Counted from the stretch's first letter, positions 22,198 to 34,829 are shown. The stretch is DNA of 64,000 nt from Rhexocercosporidium sp. MPI-PUGE-AT-0058 (GCA_020746875.1 JAGTJL010000001.1:2356001-2420000); one strand, 5' to 3'. Program-made: numbers and translations. The notes: generated by a model not told the origin, from the letters alone.

Positions 22198-23749
22198 CTA
22201 GGACATCTCTTCACGCTTCTTCCCACTAGCGCCTCTCCACTGCTTGCCAGTACGGAACGAAGCATTAGCAAAGGGTGCTGGCTGGTCACCACCAACCGTC
22301 TCCAGTCTCAACACCTTTCCATACTGGTCACCGCGGGCAGCGATAACTCCGTTCCATCTCAGGGCATCTCCTTATGGTCGTGTTTGGTCGGCAACCTTGG
22401 GAACTAGGATACCACTAGCCTGTCAGGTCTCCTCAGACTCTTCCTCATACTCGATTCGGTATGTCGGGCCATTCAACTCAACTTCCTGCAGTGTTTCCAG
22501 AGCCTTGAACATATCACCGATGACTCCATCTATTCGCTTCTCCTTATTCTTAGCCAGTGCTCCGGACTTATCCACACTCCAAGCCTTATCCTTTGCTGCC
22601 TGATAAATGCAGAGATACTCGAGGTTTGGGCAGTACTTTGCGAGAATCATAGCTTGGACAGGTAAGATGTGAATGAGGTCGATGGGTGGTAATTGTGCCG
22701 ATCCTCCGTTAGATGCAGCATAGTTGATGGAGCCCTCAATTCTCAGCCGAGTAATGAACGCGGTGTTCTTCGGTCCAATGCGACGGAAGAAAGAGGCCAA
22801 GGGATCCTCATGGATGAAGCTACAATGGTGTTGATCCATTGCAAACATTAAGTCAACGGCCATCTGGGCCGCAAGGGTGGGAAGTGGTCTGGTGGTTGTG
22901 TGTGCGCCACAAGTGTCCACGACAAACATGTTGCCTCCGTAAAGGATCTCGCAACCCAACTCGTGGATACTCCTACAAGCCTGCAGCATTGCAACTCCGA
23001 TGATGCCAGTAGTCTCTTCAGATGTCTTGTGCACCACCTTCGAAGGATAGACATCACGTTGCTGGAGATATCTCTTGGTGATAGCGCCTGTAGCATTGTC
23101 CTTGTTGCTCGGAAGCTCGAACAAGCCGACCAACCCTGTTGACTTCGCGGTACCGTCCTCAAGGCACTTTAGATCACCCTCTGAAGCCCCGGTGGACCAT
23201 GAATGTTGTAAAATCTCAGGTGAGCCATCGTAGTGGGGGAGATTTTGCTCGTCACAGCCAGATTGTCGACGGCTTTCCCACACATACTGGTCGACAGAGA
23301 CAACATTGATCGGGCGGAAAGTATACAGCTCATACTTGACCATAGAAGGTACGATGCCATCCAGTCGGATAAAACAGTAGCGTAGGATATTCTTACGAAC
23401 CTCCAATGCATCTACTCCATAGTTAGTTTGTAGTATCGGTAGCTAATCTCAGAAGAAAGTGGGGGTGGTGGGTGGTTGAAGCTCAAAGTGCTGATGCTGA
23501 TGAATTTGAATATGACTTACCAACACCATGAGCGATTCTATAAGCTGCGGTCTCCTTGATGTCAATGAGCGAAGGGACTACTTTGGCCGTATCACCAGTA
23601 GTTCTCTTTGCTTTATCGCCAACCTTCTGGTCTTTTGCGCTAGGGCGGTTTGTCTTCTTGGCGCTGAGCTCAATTCGACGCTGGAGCTCTGCTCGCACCA
23701 TTTTCTTTCGCTCATCGTGGGAATGATATGGGCCCATAATGGTGAGCAT
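22198..23749 (-). pseudogene. Paralog family copy B: unnamed fungal protein, truncated before its old C-terminus
   Basis: Exon 1 (23749-23521; MLTIMGPY, or MGPY at 23737) joins exon 2 (23411 onward) in frame and ends at TGA 22425-22423, giving 405 residues. It shares with A 'FIRLDGIVP', 'YDGSPEILQHSWS', then 'MLQACRSIHELG' and 'ILYGGNMFVVDT', and 'KYCPNLEYLCIYQ'. After the TGA the same frame continues for 74 codons with one TAA (22374-22372) and encodes 'LRWNGVIAARGDQ' and 'SFRTGKQWRGASGKKREEM'. These align with the RWxxxIAxR block and basic tail of A and C, and end at TAG 22200-22198. So the original protein was longer. A weak intron (a GTATGA donor near 22440 to an acceptor near 22360) could remove both stops. 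Function unknown. Confidence 0.6.
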
Positions 23750-25207
23750 AGGGCGATGTGGTTAGACTTAGGTAGTTAGGGTATGTCTGAATTCAAAATG
23801 TCGAGAGTAGTGTGCTTGAGAATTGAGAGAGAGCTTGATGCGAAGGGAACTTGTTGTGACAAAGTCACTAGGAAGGATGTTGAGTAAAGAGGTATTGAGA
23901 AAGGAGGAAGGATGAGTTCGATGATGTCGAGTCGAAGTCGAGATGTGGTGTGTCGAGAAAGGAGGATGGAGGACAATGGAGGGCAAAGTAGGGGGGTATA
24001 TATATAGATTCTGGACACCAATCTCGAAGCGAGGCGGACGATGAGCCATCTTCCCAGACGACAAAACTATAGCCCGATTAGACTATTCATTTGGCTCCAT
24101 TCACTCCATTCGCATTCACGCGGTGTGTTGATTGAGCAACAAAGCTATTCGCTTAAATCACCCCGACATATTCTTCACATCTGCGACCTGAATACCGCGT
24201 CATTGGCAGCTCAATAGGCTGATCGCTTCAGCAGATTGAATATTGAGAACAGAAACTAGACCTAATAGGGCTTCGCAGCTGCTACCCTTTACTTCATTCA
24301 CCAACCTACCGCGACTTGGAGAGAAAGCTAGGCAACTCGCTTACAAGACACTCCATCGCCCTGCCAGTCCTATCGTGCGTTGAAGACGGCGCATGATTCA
24401 AAAACCTCTTCCCCTTCCTCTCATGTCGCAGCGACCAGAATCGGGAAGCAATTGGAACCCATTCACCGGACAACAACCTCGCCAATGAATTCTGCCATGG
24501 CCAAGTTCACAGTTGTTGGAGATAATCTTACTTTATGGACAAGCGGTAGACTTATTGCCAGCAACCGGTCGCATGTAGCAAGGAGATTACCGGACACGAG
24601 ACTCTGGGCCCTGGCTGCTACCTGCAGCCTCCATAGATGGAAAACACGCAGGGATGTCAGCCCTCTTATATCCCAAGCTGCTCAGGTATGCCATCCTCCC
24701 TCCTCACCCTGCCCACCTTGGTTTGCACAAACAGCTATCGGCATCTGACCTCATCACGCACCAATCCGATCACAAAATCATGTCACATCTATCTCTTGCC
24801 TTGTGGCATCAAATACCATTACATACCAGCTGACAAGAGGTTCCTGCTGATCTATCTAGGTAGCAGACAAACCAACCGCTTCGAAGGACCGAGCCAGCGC
24901 AGTAGCTTACAAGCTTGCTAGAAAGTTCGAAAGTAAGCATCGTAGGTGAAAGAGAATGATGGATTGGGGAGGTGTGCATAGGGCGCAATTGAGATAAACT
25001 TAATTTACTGGGAGTCCGGACTGCAAAACAAAGCAACGGTGATTCATGGCTGAGAATAGGATAAAATTGAGTCGGCATCGAGGATGAGTCCGCTTTTTGC
25101 GGGAAGAGAAGATCAAGAGAGACAAAGAGCAGTATGCGTTCAAGATATGTGGTGCAGATCAAAATGAGTAAGTAGACACTTCTGAGCCCCGAAGCTTGAC
25201 CGTTCCC
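23750..25207. other. Intergenic region upstream of copy B and downstream of the HET gene
   Basis: The first 400 bases are the upstream region of B with a TATATATATA stretch near 23998-24006. The rest has no recognised gene. Confidence 0.45.
23935..24155 (-). repeat. Upstream block of copy B, similar to that of copy A
   Basis: Partner of 20646-20880; see that entry for the shared words. Here 'ctcgaagcgaggc' and 'cgcttaaatcac' keep the same order and similar spacing. Confidence 0.5.
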
Positions 25208-27378
25208 CTACCCAAGTCGAAAACTCTTTTTCCCAGCCCCTTTCATGAACCGCCACCACCCCTCTCCCCAACTGCTCCTCACTAAACTCCCTTTCTCGCC
25301 CTCTCCGAATTTTTCCCCATCTCCCTTCTCGGCCTGAATCTCAAATGTCCATCCCTGCTCACCAGCAGTAGGGAAGATCCTCTGTACACGCTCCCACACA
25401 TTATCCGCGGTCTTTCTCACAAGTAACATGAAGACATCCCCCTTAACTTGCCCCAGTACTAGGACTTCATACTCACTCTCGCGGTCGCAATGGTCCCGAC
25501 TAGCTCCCTGCTCCATGGTTGAAGGTATAGGCGTCCCGCTCTCAAGCTCCGGCACGAAGACCTCGCGATTCGCGAGCGACCCATCCTCCATCTCAATACT
25601 CAGCATGCAATATTGATCCTCGAAGTGCACTTCTCCAGCGGCGGAAGCACGATGCGGTGCAATACTCACACGCGCGCTCCATGCTTTGATATGCATAAAC
25701 GGACTGAACCACCCATCCACCCACACACCCACACCCACAGCAGCCACATTCAAATTCTCCTGCCCACTGCAGAGCCCCTTCCAATCCACCAAGTGCCCGC
25801 TCACCTCTCCATCCGCACATCCACCTCAAAGACCTCCGCACCACCCTCCTGATCACCTCCTCGGTCAATCGACTCCATAAATGTCCCCTCACCCATCCCA
25901 TAATCCCATTCCACGCCACCCAGCACCCCGCACCAAGACCAACTAGGCAAGCCCTCGATGCGTATATTCCTATCTCGGAATTTATGCGTCCACATCAAGC
26001 CTAGGAGGAAATTCCTCTTAGTGTACATGCTCGTTAATTGAGACTTAGATCTCATATACCCCAGAATTGGTACTCCCCAGAGATGCCACATCCCATACTT
26101 TCCCATTCCAAATTCGCCCAAGATCCCCAAAAATGCCTTCAGACGGTCCGCATCATGACTCAAATTCCTCAGCGAATACCTTGCAATATGGATATACACA
26201 TCGTACGCCCTCCCGCTGTACGCAGCAGGCGTAGGGAACATTCCGATCCGCTCACCTACTTTCCCAGGCGGGATGGTGTAATACCTCTCCTCGAACTTCT
26301 GGCTAGGGAGGTCATGCATAGCTTTGTAAGGGAGAGAGAGGGCTTCATAGCAGCACATCCCATGGCATTCGAAGTAGGTCTGGCAGGTGTTGAATATGAG
26401 GCGTCGCGTGGCGAGGATGCCTTCTTGGTAAGTCCAGCCGCGGGAATTCCAGCGGGAGGAGTTGACAAGTTGGTCAATTCGCTGGATTCCTCGCAAGTAG
26501 CTCTGGCCTATCTGAGCTTCTGATTGTTGCTGTCTGCGCTGGTTCCCGACACCCGGAAGACCGTATGATGGATCGTCCCCCGCAGCAGCGATGATCGTGA
26601 GCTGAGAGTTCCGGTAGATTGAACCCATTGCTTGCAGCTGTGTGGCTGTCTCGCTTTTGTTCCCCTGGTTGATGCAATAGCGATCGATCCAGAGATATCG
26701 AAAGCCGAGCTCCAGTGTCACCACTAGAGCGTCTTCAATCGTACGGGGTAGCTGAAGTGGCAGTTGACCTGTAAATAGTGATTCAGTTTCGTCTGTCCCC
26801 CATAAATAGCTCAGGGTGACATATTCCTGGTTCGAAGCTGGGACAATTGTCCTCGTCTCACAGTCGATGAGCCGCAAACTCGAAATAGGCCAAGAGCGGG
26901 GGTTGCATCTGTCTGGATGAAGTTCTTGACATATTTGTAGCCACTCCTGGACGACCTCGTAATCTATACGGTCTGATTCAATCCTCCTGGTGGGTGTCTG
27001 AGGATGGGACTGCGAGGCGAAATATCGGGCACCACTAAAACTGTTGTGGCACTGGACTTTCAGTACATTAGCATCGGAGATTCGAAGTAACGGAAAGTGA
27101 TCAAGATCGGCATCGGATATCTGGAGTTGGATATATCCATTGGCAGACGACTCAAATGGCCCCAATGAAGCCAGGAATTTACAGAACACGCAAGAATCGT
27201 TGGCAAGGGCATGTGGTTTGAGAGTAATTGTTTCTTCATATTGAGGTCCAGAAGACCAAGGCAGCCTGAACATGGCATCGAAGTCAATCTCTGAGCACTG
27301 GCTGCATAACCTGGACAAGGCTGGCCTGCTACTTTTCTGGCGAAGCCTAGAAGGCGGTGCTTGACGTTTTGGAGCCAT
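25208..27378 (-). CDS. HET-domain (heterokaryon incompatibility) protein
   Basis: HET proteins mediate non-self recognition and cell death when unlike hyphae fuse. The three HET blocks are present: 'YVTLSYLWGTDETESLF', 'YLWIDRYCINQGN' and 'RGWTYQEGILATRRLIF'. The N-terminus has a Cys-containing region ('LCSQCSEIDFDAMF', 'CVFCKFL'), usual for the group. The frame from 27378 stops at 25801, yet coding-like sequence of the same protein continues in another frame to 25208 ('MLSIEMEDGSLANREVFVPE'). Either a one-base deletion splits the gene or a 38-base intron (25804-25767, GTGAGC...GCAG) joins the parts into 710 residues. That intron would be very short and shows no branch-point-like CTAAC. The first 525 residues contain the whole HET domain either way. 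Confidence 0.82.
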
Positions 27379-27683
27379 TAAATTTCATGCATGGTACGAA
27401 GTGAGGTCGGAAAAGCACCAAGTAAATGAAGCGAACAAGGCAGGACGCGAAGTGATGGAAATGAAAGAAGCTGTAAACTCATGTTAAGGTAAGACCGAGA
27501 GATGTTGTGCGCCTCACGGCTGACTTACCTAATCCATGTCCCATGTCTCCAAACTTATCACAGGATTGGCTAGACCTTTTCTAGTGAAGAAGCACCATGC
27601 CCTGATATTGTAGAACAGGGAAACGTGAGGAAACGTATTCACAGATCATAGCATAGCTGTGTTTCTCGAGATAATTTGATATC
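27379..27683. other. Spacer between HET and GatB genes
   Basis: About 300 bases holding the HET promoter and the 3' flank of the GatB gene. No other feature seen. Confidence 0.45.
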
Positions 27684-29498
27684 TCAACCTTTGCTCTGGT
27701 CCTCAATCACCTGCCTCAACATGGCTGTAGCCCGCTGCGCATCAACCTTCCCATCCACATCCAGCCTCATCATCTTTCCAAGCAAGAAGTTAATCTTACC
27801 CGTTTTGCCAGCGAGAATCTCTCTGACGGTCTTGTCGTCTAAAACGCTCCTAGCCAGAGCCTCCATCTCTTCATTCGACAATGGGCTAAACCAAAGTCCT
27901 TCTTGGTCGATGATGGCTTCAACAGTATCCCCCTTTCCATCAAGTCCGTTCTCGAACAAACGGGCTAGGACTTTTTTCGCGGTCTTGCCTGTGATTCTAT
28001 CCCTATCCAAGTAGCTAAGAAGAGACGCGAGACTAGAGTGTGGGATAACGCAACCCCCCTCGCTCGTCATCTTGAGAGGGTTCTCCTCGTCGGCGTTGGG
28101 GCTGGTCAAGCCGCCCATCTCATGCAGTACCCAATTACCACAGAATCTGCCTGCTGTTGCCAGATCCACCTCGGGAGACTTGTATTCGTCCACCACCTTG
28201 CGGAAGTATTCTACTCGTCCGCCATCGTTCAACAATACCAACGACATCGCATCCTTGACAGTCAATCCGTATTGCGCAACCAAAATGTTGACCTCTTCAT
28301 CTGGCAGGACGCCTAGTGTAGCTTCGAGGTGATCGAGTAGGTCTTGTCCGATGACAACTGGGCCAAGATCTGGATCTGGCATGTATCTGTAATCGACCTC
28401 TCCTTCTTTTCCTCGTAGTCGTTTCGTTTCTGTGCTTCCAATGGTCCATCCTCTAGTTTCCCCCTCGATAACACCTCCAGACTCAAGTAACTTGATTTGA
28501 CGATCCCTCTCTGCAATGATCGCATCCTCAACAGCCTTGAAGCTGCTCAGGTTCTTGACCTCAGTTCTCTGCCCAAGCCCCTTGACACCAGCATATTCAT
28601 GACTCTCCTCGGTATCCCGCCTCCTTACCGAGACATTGACATCAGCTCGCAGACCTCCTGACTGCATTCCCAGGACACAAGCATCTACAGCATTGAGCAA
28701 AATCTGTACCTTACGGACTAGTGCAGCCGCTGTACTCGGATGGTGAATCTGCGGCAGGGTGATGATTTCAATTAACGGAAGACCCACACGATTGAAGTCC
28801 AATAAATGTATGTCTCCTGGCTGTGCTATTGTCTTGGCTGTGTCCTGTTCCATCTGTATCTGCTTGATGCCAATCCGAACCTGTTCTCCATCCTCCTTAG
28901 CAATTCCATCATGAGCGTACAGTGTAATATATCCGTCCTTCGCAAAGGGTTCGTAGTACTGTGTAATTTGGTACCCGGACGGCTGGTCCCAATGGAAGTA
29001 GTGCTTTCGGTCAAATCGACTTGTTCGTTGTATGTTGCAGTTCAGTGCTAGAGCAGCTCGCAATGCCGGTATCAGGGTCTCTTTCTGAAAGGTGGGCTGG
29101 GAGCCAGGCATAGCCACATCGAAGAGTGCAACGTGGGTATTCGGTACATCATTGATGGTGGAGGCGGCAGAGGAGAATAGTTTTCGGGCAGTATTCAATT
29201 GAGCGTGTATTTCGATTCCAACAGTCAATTCCCACTCATCCAGCGTCTGATTATCCTTATTCGACTTCCTCGCAGCCTCTGTCTTCCTGATCTTTGCCTC
29301 ATCCTTCAACTGCTTTCGAAATGCGATTGGGGAGCCTGCCAAGCTCGAATCTGTACTCGTCTGCGTCGTGTGATGTCTTTGGGAGCACACAGATTTTGCA
29401 GTCTGCCGGCCATGTCTCAGTTGTCGCAGACATCCAGTGGAAGGTAGTTGGCCCCCAAGGAGGTATCTTCGAAGGACGATTGGGGCGATTCGTGCCAT
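27684..29498 (-). CDS. PET112: Mitochondrial glutamyl-tRNA(Gln) amidotransferase subunit B
   Basis: Intronless, 604 residues. GatB is the kinase/transamidase subunit of the GatCAB-type (GatFAB in yeasts) complex that converts Glu-tRNA(Gln) to Gln-tRNA(Gln) in mitochondria. The first roughly 60 residues are Arg/Ser-rich with almost no acid, fitting a mitochondrial targeting peptide (MARIAPIVLRRYLLGG). The catalytic core starts at 'WELTVGIEIHAQLNT' and includes 'FDVAMPGSQPTFQ', 'FDRKHYFHWDQPSGYQITQ', 'QMEQDTAKT', 'LDFNRVGLPLIEIIT', 'GGLRADVNVSVRR' and 'VDYRYMPDPDLGPV'. A YqeY-type tail follows ('KKVLARLFENG', 'INFLLGKMMRLDVDGKVD'). Length and motif order are typical. Confidence 0.95.
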   Translation of the reverse strand: MARIAPIVLRRYLLGGQLPSTGCLRQLRHGRQTAKSVCSQRHHTTQTSTDSSLAGSPIAFRKQLKDEAKIRKTEAARKSNKDNQTLDEWELTVGIEIHAQLNTARKLFSSAASTINDVPNTHVALFDVAMPGSQPTFQKETLIPALRAALALNCNIQRTSRFDRKHYFHWDQPSGYQITQYYEPFAKDGYITLYAHDGIAKEDGEQVRIGIKQIQMEQDTAKTIAQPGDIHLLDFNRVGLPLIEIITLPQIHHPSTAAALVRKVQILLNAVDACVLGMQSGGLRADVNVSVRRRDTEESHEYAGVKGLGQRTEVKNLSSFKAVEDAIIAERDRQIKLLESGGVIEGETRGWTIGSTETKRLRGKEGEVDYRYMPDPDLGPVVIGQDLLDHLEATLGVLPDEEVNILVAQYGLTVKDAMSLVLLNDGGRVEYFRKVVDEYKSPEVDLATAGRFCGNWVLHEMGGLTSPNADEENPLKMTSEGGCVIPHSSLASLLSYLDRDRITGKTAKKVLARLFENGLDGKGDTVEAIIDQEGLWFSPLSNEEMEALARSVLDDKTVREILAGKTGKINFLLGKMMRLDVDGKVDAQRATAMLRQVIEDQSKG

Positions 29499-31680
29499 TG
29501 GCTTTGGTTAATTGCCCTCAACGCAATTCGTACACGCTCAATTGGATGCGACGCAAGATGCCGGGCAACGATATATGTCAACTTCAGGATTCGGACGTTG
29601 TCGGCCGTGGCGGTGGATGAGGGTTGGGTTGGATTACCCGATTCGAGGAGAGCTGCAGATTGGTGGGAGGTTCGGGCGATGACAAGGAGGTGGTGCGGTA
29701 CGCAAATCAGTCAATTGGCGGAGCGTTTTTGGATGGTCGAGATACGGCCCAGAGGATTGTAAAGCTGCTAGTGTAGCGGGAACGTTTGGATGAGTTGTGT
29801 TGTTTACACTGAAGACGGGGAAGAGAAATATCTCTGGAGGAGACGCGAAGTTCGAGGGAGTGACGGGAATTCCTCGGCTCTTCCACTCGGGCCGGGCCAG
29901 GTCTTCCGTCTGCTCACGTGAAACTCCTGCGTCGTGCCTCTCCCTCCTCGCTTTTATATCCTCATCCTCATCCTCATCCTCATCCTCAACATAAACACAT
30001 ATTTACATGCTTCTATATATCTTCAGCCCTGCCATACAAGTCCCCAAGTGTTTGATTTCCCACTCGGCTTGAATCACCGCATGCCATCTATGCCTTACTT
30101 CCTCCTATGTCCATTGGCCAGTAGCAAGTACCTCCAGACCCCCCTCAGCAGAGTCAATACTCGGTATTACAACAGTGGGTTGCATCGTCCTCCATCGCAT
30201 CTCCGCATTGGTAGCCATAAAGCCCGTCACTCCTGATCGACCGGTCACACAGGATTGTACAGTATGTTACGGTACAGTGCAGGGCATCCTGCATGCTCTG
30301 GTGAAGATTTTCGCAATGCTGCATCGGTAGTGGTGGCATGTGTTGGGCATACATTGGCTGTGCCCAAGCAGAGCCGGGCCACGCAGCTTGACGTGTCAGT
30401 AGAAAAAGGTGTCCATCGCCCCGTTGCAGTCTGGAGTCAGATGCACGTTGGGTCTAGAGTTGTTGAGAGTGAGTCTTAGTCCCACTGTTGCACTGCAAGA
30501 TTGTGTTTGTACTTATCTTGCATCTGTTTCGTTTCTTTTTGATTTGGTGTTGTCGTCGTCGTCCCTCTTTTGATCGCCTAGGTCCTCCGCTACTCCACAA
30601 TCACTTGCATCGGTCAAAGGTATCGAGATCAAATCTCCCTCCTCCTCCGGACGAATAGACTCGACACAATCCTCTCTGTTGTTGGGAGGCGATTCCCTGG
30701 ACCCTGGTCGTGGAAACTGTTTACGCTGGATGAATATCACGACCGCTCAAGCAAGATTGTAGCAAACTTCAAGGTCCTGGCCTGCCATCTACCCCTCAAA
30801 CCTGGAAACCTTGAACCTGTTCCCATCCTACTCTTCAATCCAACTGGCTCATCTCATAGTTTTGTTAGTTTGCTTTGAACGAGTGCGTCCTTGTTGTCTG
30901 ACCCTCTCGCTACCCGAATCCTCCCAGGTAGACTCTCGTTTGCTTTCCCTGATCCTTGACATCCTCGGATCTCTACCAAGTCTTCCTTCTTGCACCAAGT
31001 ATCATAGCCAGCAGCCATCGGCGAGCAGCAACTGGCAACCAACCTTCCCATCCCAACAAGATAACCTCTCGCCCAACAATACCACCACCAACAAACTCAA
31101 CTCTCACTACAGCTCTAATCTTGTCCATCCATAACCTCGAAATACATTCCTCGTATCTGACCTCCAACACGGTCATCATCTCTGTCGGCATATCTCAAAA
31201 TGGCCATGTTCCAGGATCTTGCCTAAGCTGCCACCCCCGCAGATCTCGTCGCACCCAGCCCCAGTCTACCCCCCATTCGTCACTTTCCTGGGTTGGCACG
31301 GCCTGGTTTGTCACCCCACTGGCTCTGAGCGAATCTCGAAACACGCCTGGAACGGCTGAACCACCAGAAAGGGGCGTCATTCTGATAATAGCACCAGCAG
31401 CTATATCGTCCTATATCAGCTCATATACTCCAGACGTTACCCCCCTCGATCATGAACTTCATCCTCCTCAACATCTCCGCTTCATCTGCATCGATCTCTA
31501 GTATTCTAGCATGCACAACCCGCATTTCGGGCCTGCATAAACAACGCACCAACACACCGCCAAACACCCGACTCAGTTCAGGTACGACCAACTTTAGCTC
31601 GGAGCTGTTTGCTATTATGTTTGCTTTTTCTACTATAGGATTAACAGCTGACGATAACAAGATTACGACGACAATTCGCA
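29499..31680. other. Divergent intergenic region, 2.2 kb
   Basis: Separates GatB (minus) from the DUF6594 gene (plus). It holds a (TCCTCA)6 repeat. Several short open frames (for example near 30.9-31.5 kb) have no recognisable domain and are probably promoter or 5' leader sequence. Confidence 0.5.
29959..29994. repeat. (TCCTCA)6 hexanucleotide microsatellite
   Basis: Six uninterrupted tandem copies of TCCTCA. Confidence 0.9.
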
Positions 31681-33717
31681 ATGACAACAAAATATACCAC
31701 TCCATCGGTTGAATCAATTCTGGAGGACTCCGAAGATGAATCGGGTGAAGAATTGAGAACAGACGGAGGTTCTGCGGACGCTAAACACCGACAATCGCGA
31801 CAAGCACACGATACAGTCATGAAAGCAAACATGGGAAGGGAGCGGGAGAGGGAGAGGGACAGAGAGAGGCCAAGGAGGCATAGATCAAGCAAGCACACAT
31901 CGAAAGGGAAATCGAAGAACATTGGGGTGAAGAGGGCTAGCGGTCTATCCAGAGAAGAATATGAGGAGTCAAGGCTGCGGCATAGACATGGACATGGACA
32001 TCGAAGCTCGAGCTCAACATCTTCATCAGAAGAAGAGGAGCAGGATGATCATAGGGCGGTACTGGCAGCCAGGTCTCGATTGACATCACCATCAATGGTG
32101 TCAAACTTCACGACACAAACAACTGCCACAAACAAGTCAAGCAGCTCCAGTGGAAGCAATTCCACTGTCACACAAGCGTCAATCACGAAGCGATCAAGTC
32201 TTGGAAAGAAACCTGACGTTGAGGAAGCAGGAGAGCCTCCAATGTCACCAGCCGTACCAGATCCGCCAAATGTCTTCGCATTCTTGGACAAGGAAGGATC
32301 ACCAGAGGCTGAGGAGGAGGATAGACAAGAGGATACAGTCAACCAAGATGAGGAAAGCTCGGAGAGTGATGAAGATCAAACGCCCCAGTGGTCGCCGAAT
32401 CGCATGAAGAGCGCATACATCGAAGCTCCGTTGCCATCACATATGAACCAAAGCGCTAGTGCATCTTCATCAGCATCAAGCAGCTTCCATGGAGATGACA
32501 ACGCCTCTGAGCCGGCAGTGGATGGTGATACCGACCGGAGCAGTAGCCCAGAAAGAAGCGTTGATGGGCACGATGAAGGACCTGAGCCGCCTCCAACAGA
32601 TCAAGCATCAGAAAAGATCGCATCGCAAATAGCAGCTGCTCAGGAACGTCAAAATGTTCATGGATCCATGCAGCAATTCGGAACTCCGAACATGCCTCGT
32701 GGCAATACTCAATTACCTCACATCCCATCGTCGGCATTGAGTTCAAGATATCAATACCACATGCAACAACGTCCACTTCCACGGGCAGAAAAGTTGCCAG
32801 TGACGGGATACGAACTACTCGCCTCGCGTTTGTCAGCGTTCTCTGGTAGCGACAGCGAGAATGGAGCACGGATCAAACCAATGTACAGAAAGTTCGAGGC
32901 ATTGAATCATAGACTACTGCTCCATCTCCAAGATGAATTGAGCGAACTGGAAGAGCAACTGCACCGCCTCGACCATGCAGACACGCAATCAAGAAGGACG
33001 GACCGTCAGGGATACATCATCCCAGCCTCACGACGTCTAGCAGCCCAAGCTGGCGGAGAACTGCAGTGGCACAAAACAGATGTTCTAGGCAAGATTGGAT
33101 ATAAACTAAACCAATACAGTACGTCCCCCTGACGCCTCGAACACTTCTTAACTGACGAAACCACAGACCAAGCCCTCTCCTCATTCAACAGCACTCAATC
33201 CCTCACCCACCCTGATCTAGAAGACATTGAGCACTACCGCACCTACCTACAAACCGAACAACCCATCGCAGAAGCGGAAACTCATTTCCTAGATCCAACA
33301 GACGATCTCGTCTCAATCTACTCGGAAACCCTTGCACCTCCCTCCTATCTACATTCCTCACACGCTCCTTCATCTACGGTCTCATCCTCAGAAGACTCAT
33401 CACAAGTCTCGTCCTCAGCCGCATGTTCTGCGCCTATGCCCTCTCCCATCTCCACACCACAGCCTGAACACCAACCTATTCTACCAGGTCTTGCTTCTGC
33501 TATCGCGATCTCAATTCTCGTCCCTATCCTCACTTTCTCTGTCATTCCTGGTTTCATGGGGAGGTTGACTGTTGCTCTGCTAGTAGCCACTTTCATGGTT
33601 GGCGCCTTGATACAAAGTGGCATTGTGCAGAGACATATGTTACTTGGGACGGAGAGTTTGACGTGTGCGAGTATTTATGTTGGCGTTATGGTTGTCATTG
33701 CGGGGATTATTGCTTGA
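31681..33717 (+). CDS. DUF6594-type fungal membrane protein
   Basis: Two exons (31681-33118 and 33167-33717) joined at GTACGT/ACAG give 662 residues in frame. The first roughly 370 residues are low-complexity and charged: an acidic start, an RERERERDRERPRR stretch, HRHGHGHR, and Ser/Glu-rich runs, all probably disordered. Residues about 375-510 match DUF6594: 'TGYELLASRLSAF', 'PMYRKFEALNHRLLLHLQDE', 'SELEEQLHRLD', then 'WHKTDVLGKIGYKL'. The C-terminus has two or three membrane segments ('LASAIAISILVPILTF', 'RLTVALLVATFMVGAL', 'SIYVGVMVVIAGIIA'), as usual in this family. The role is unknown. It should be an integral membrane protein with a large disordered N-terminal region. Confidence 0.85.
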
Positions 33718-34829
33718 TGGGGCGATGACTGTACGATTTCCGACCTGACTTTGCTTTTTGGGAATAAGTGGGGGGCATATGAATTGTCACGAGGATATTG
33801 GGAAGTTTGGATTTTGTGTCGCTTGGCGTTGGTTGGAATTTGTGATACCCCCTCTTGCAAGAACCTTTATTCGTTCGTTCTGCGCAATTCAATCTGGAAG
33901 GAATGACTTTGGATGGGAATGGATAAATTTCTGAAATGTTGTCGTTGTTGGTGCAGGTTTTCCAAGCCTATTCATGTATATCACACGTTTTCATACAATA
34001 TCTTATTATTAGTAACCAGCTTCATTCGTGACTTCTTGTTCGCTTTGATGGATACTGGATTTCCATCAACACACACCTCGTAGAATTTGTCTCACTGACA
34101 AAGGGACACCTGTCTAGCAAACCAACATATTCAGGTTAGATGTTACACATGCGATTGACGTCCCTTGCACCTCGAGTCTCTTTCCCAGCTTGTATCTGAA
34201 AGTCGCAAGATTCTCTTGGAAATTTACACTCCTTACTGAGTAACAATTATTCCCGCCAAAGCATTTATTTCATCGTGGTTGTGCTTTGCTTTAGAGGTTG
34301 TCTTTAGCTTCCTCCTTGTTCAACCACATGAGCATTTGCCAAAGTGCCTCTCTTTTTCGACTTGAGTTCACGTTTACATTCCCCACCTATTGGCCATTCC
34401 TTTTTCCTTAGTCTCTTCATTCACGTGCCTGGTCTATTCCTCCCAAATTGAGCGGTTCGTCCCTAATCTCGCTTGAATATTTACTCCGAAAGCCGGCTCC
34501 CTTTCCCTAAAACACCACTCAAATAAGGCAAACACGTCCTAATCGGTCCTTATTTGAACTATCTGCCTAATTACCTGGAGCGTAAACAGCCTCCTCGACG
34601 CTAGTCCTAAAGTCGTCTAATTTGAGAACTTAGGCTTCAACAACTCACTTCGAGAAGTATATTATCCTCTATCTTTTCCTCTCGAGACGTTCCCTCTTCT
34701 TTCCTTCTACAACAAATAACACAATCTCGTTTGTCCTTCTGTCTTCCACTTCACTCCAACGTCACTTCGACCTTCATCATTCCACGCATCTTCTCTTCAA
34801 AGAAAGTACTCAAACACCAACAATCAACA
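33718..34829. other. Intergenic region, promoter of the secreted barrel protein
   Basis: About 1.1 kb. The stretch just before 34830 is C/T-rich with CAAC repeats and ends in an ACAACAATG-like start context. No other gene seen. Confidence 0.5.

Noticed and set aside
30956..31501. 181-codon plus-strand frame upstream of the DUF6594 gene
   Set aside because: Ser/Pro/His-rich without domains; probably leader or promoter sequence of the following gene.
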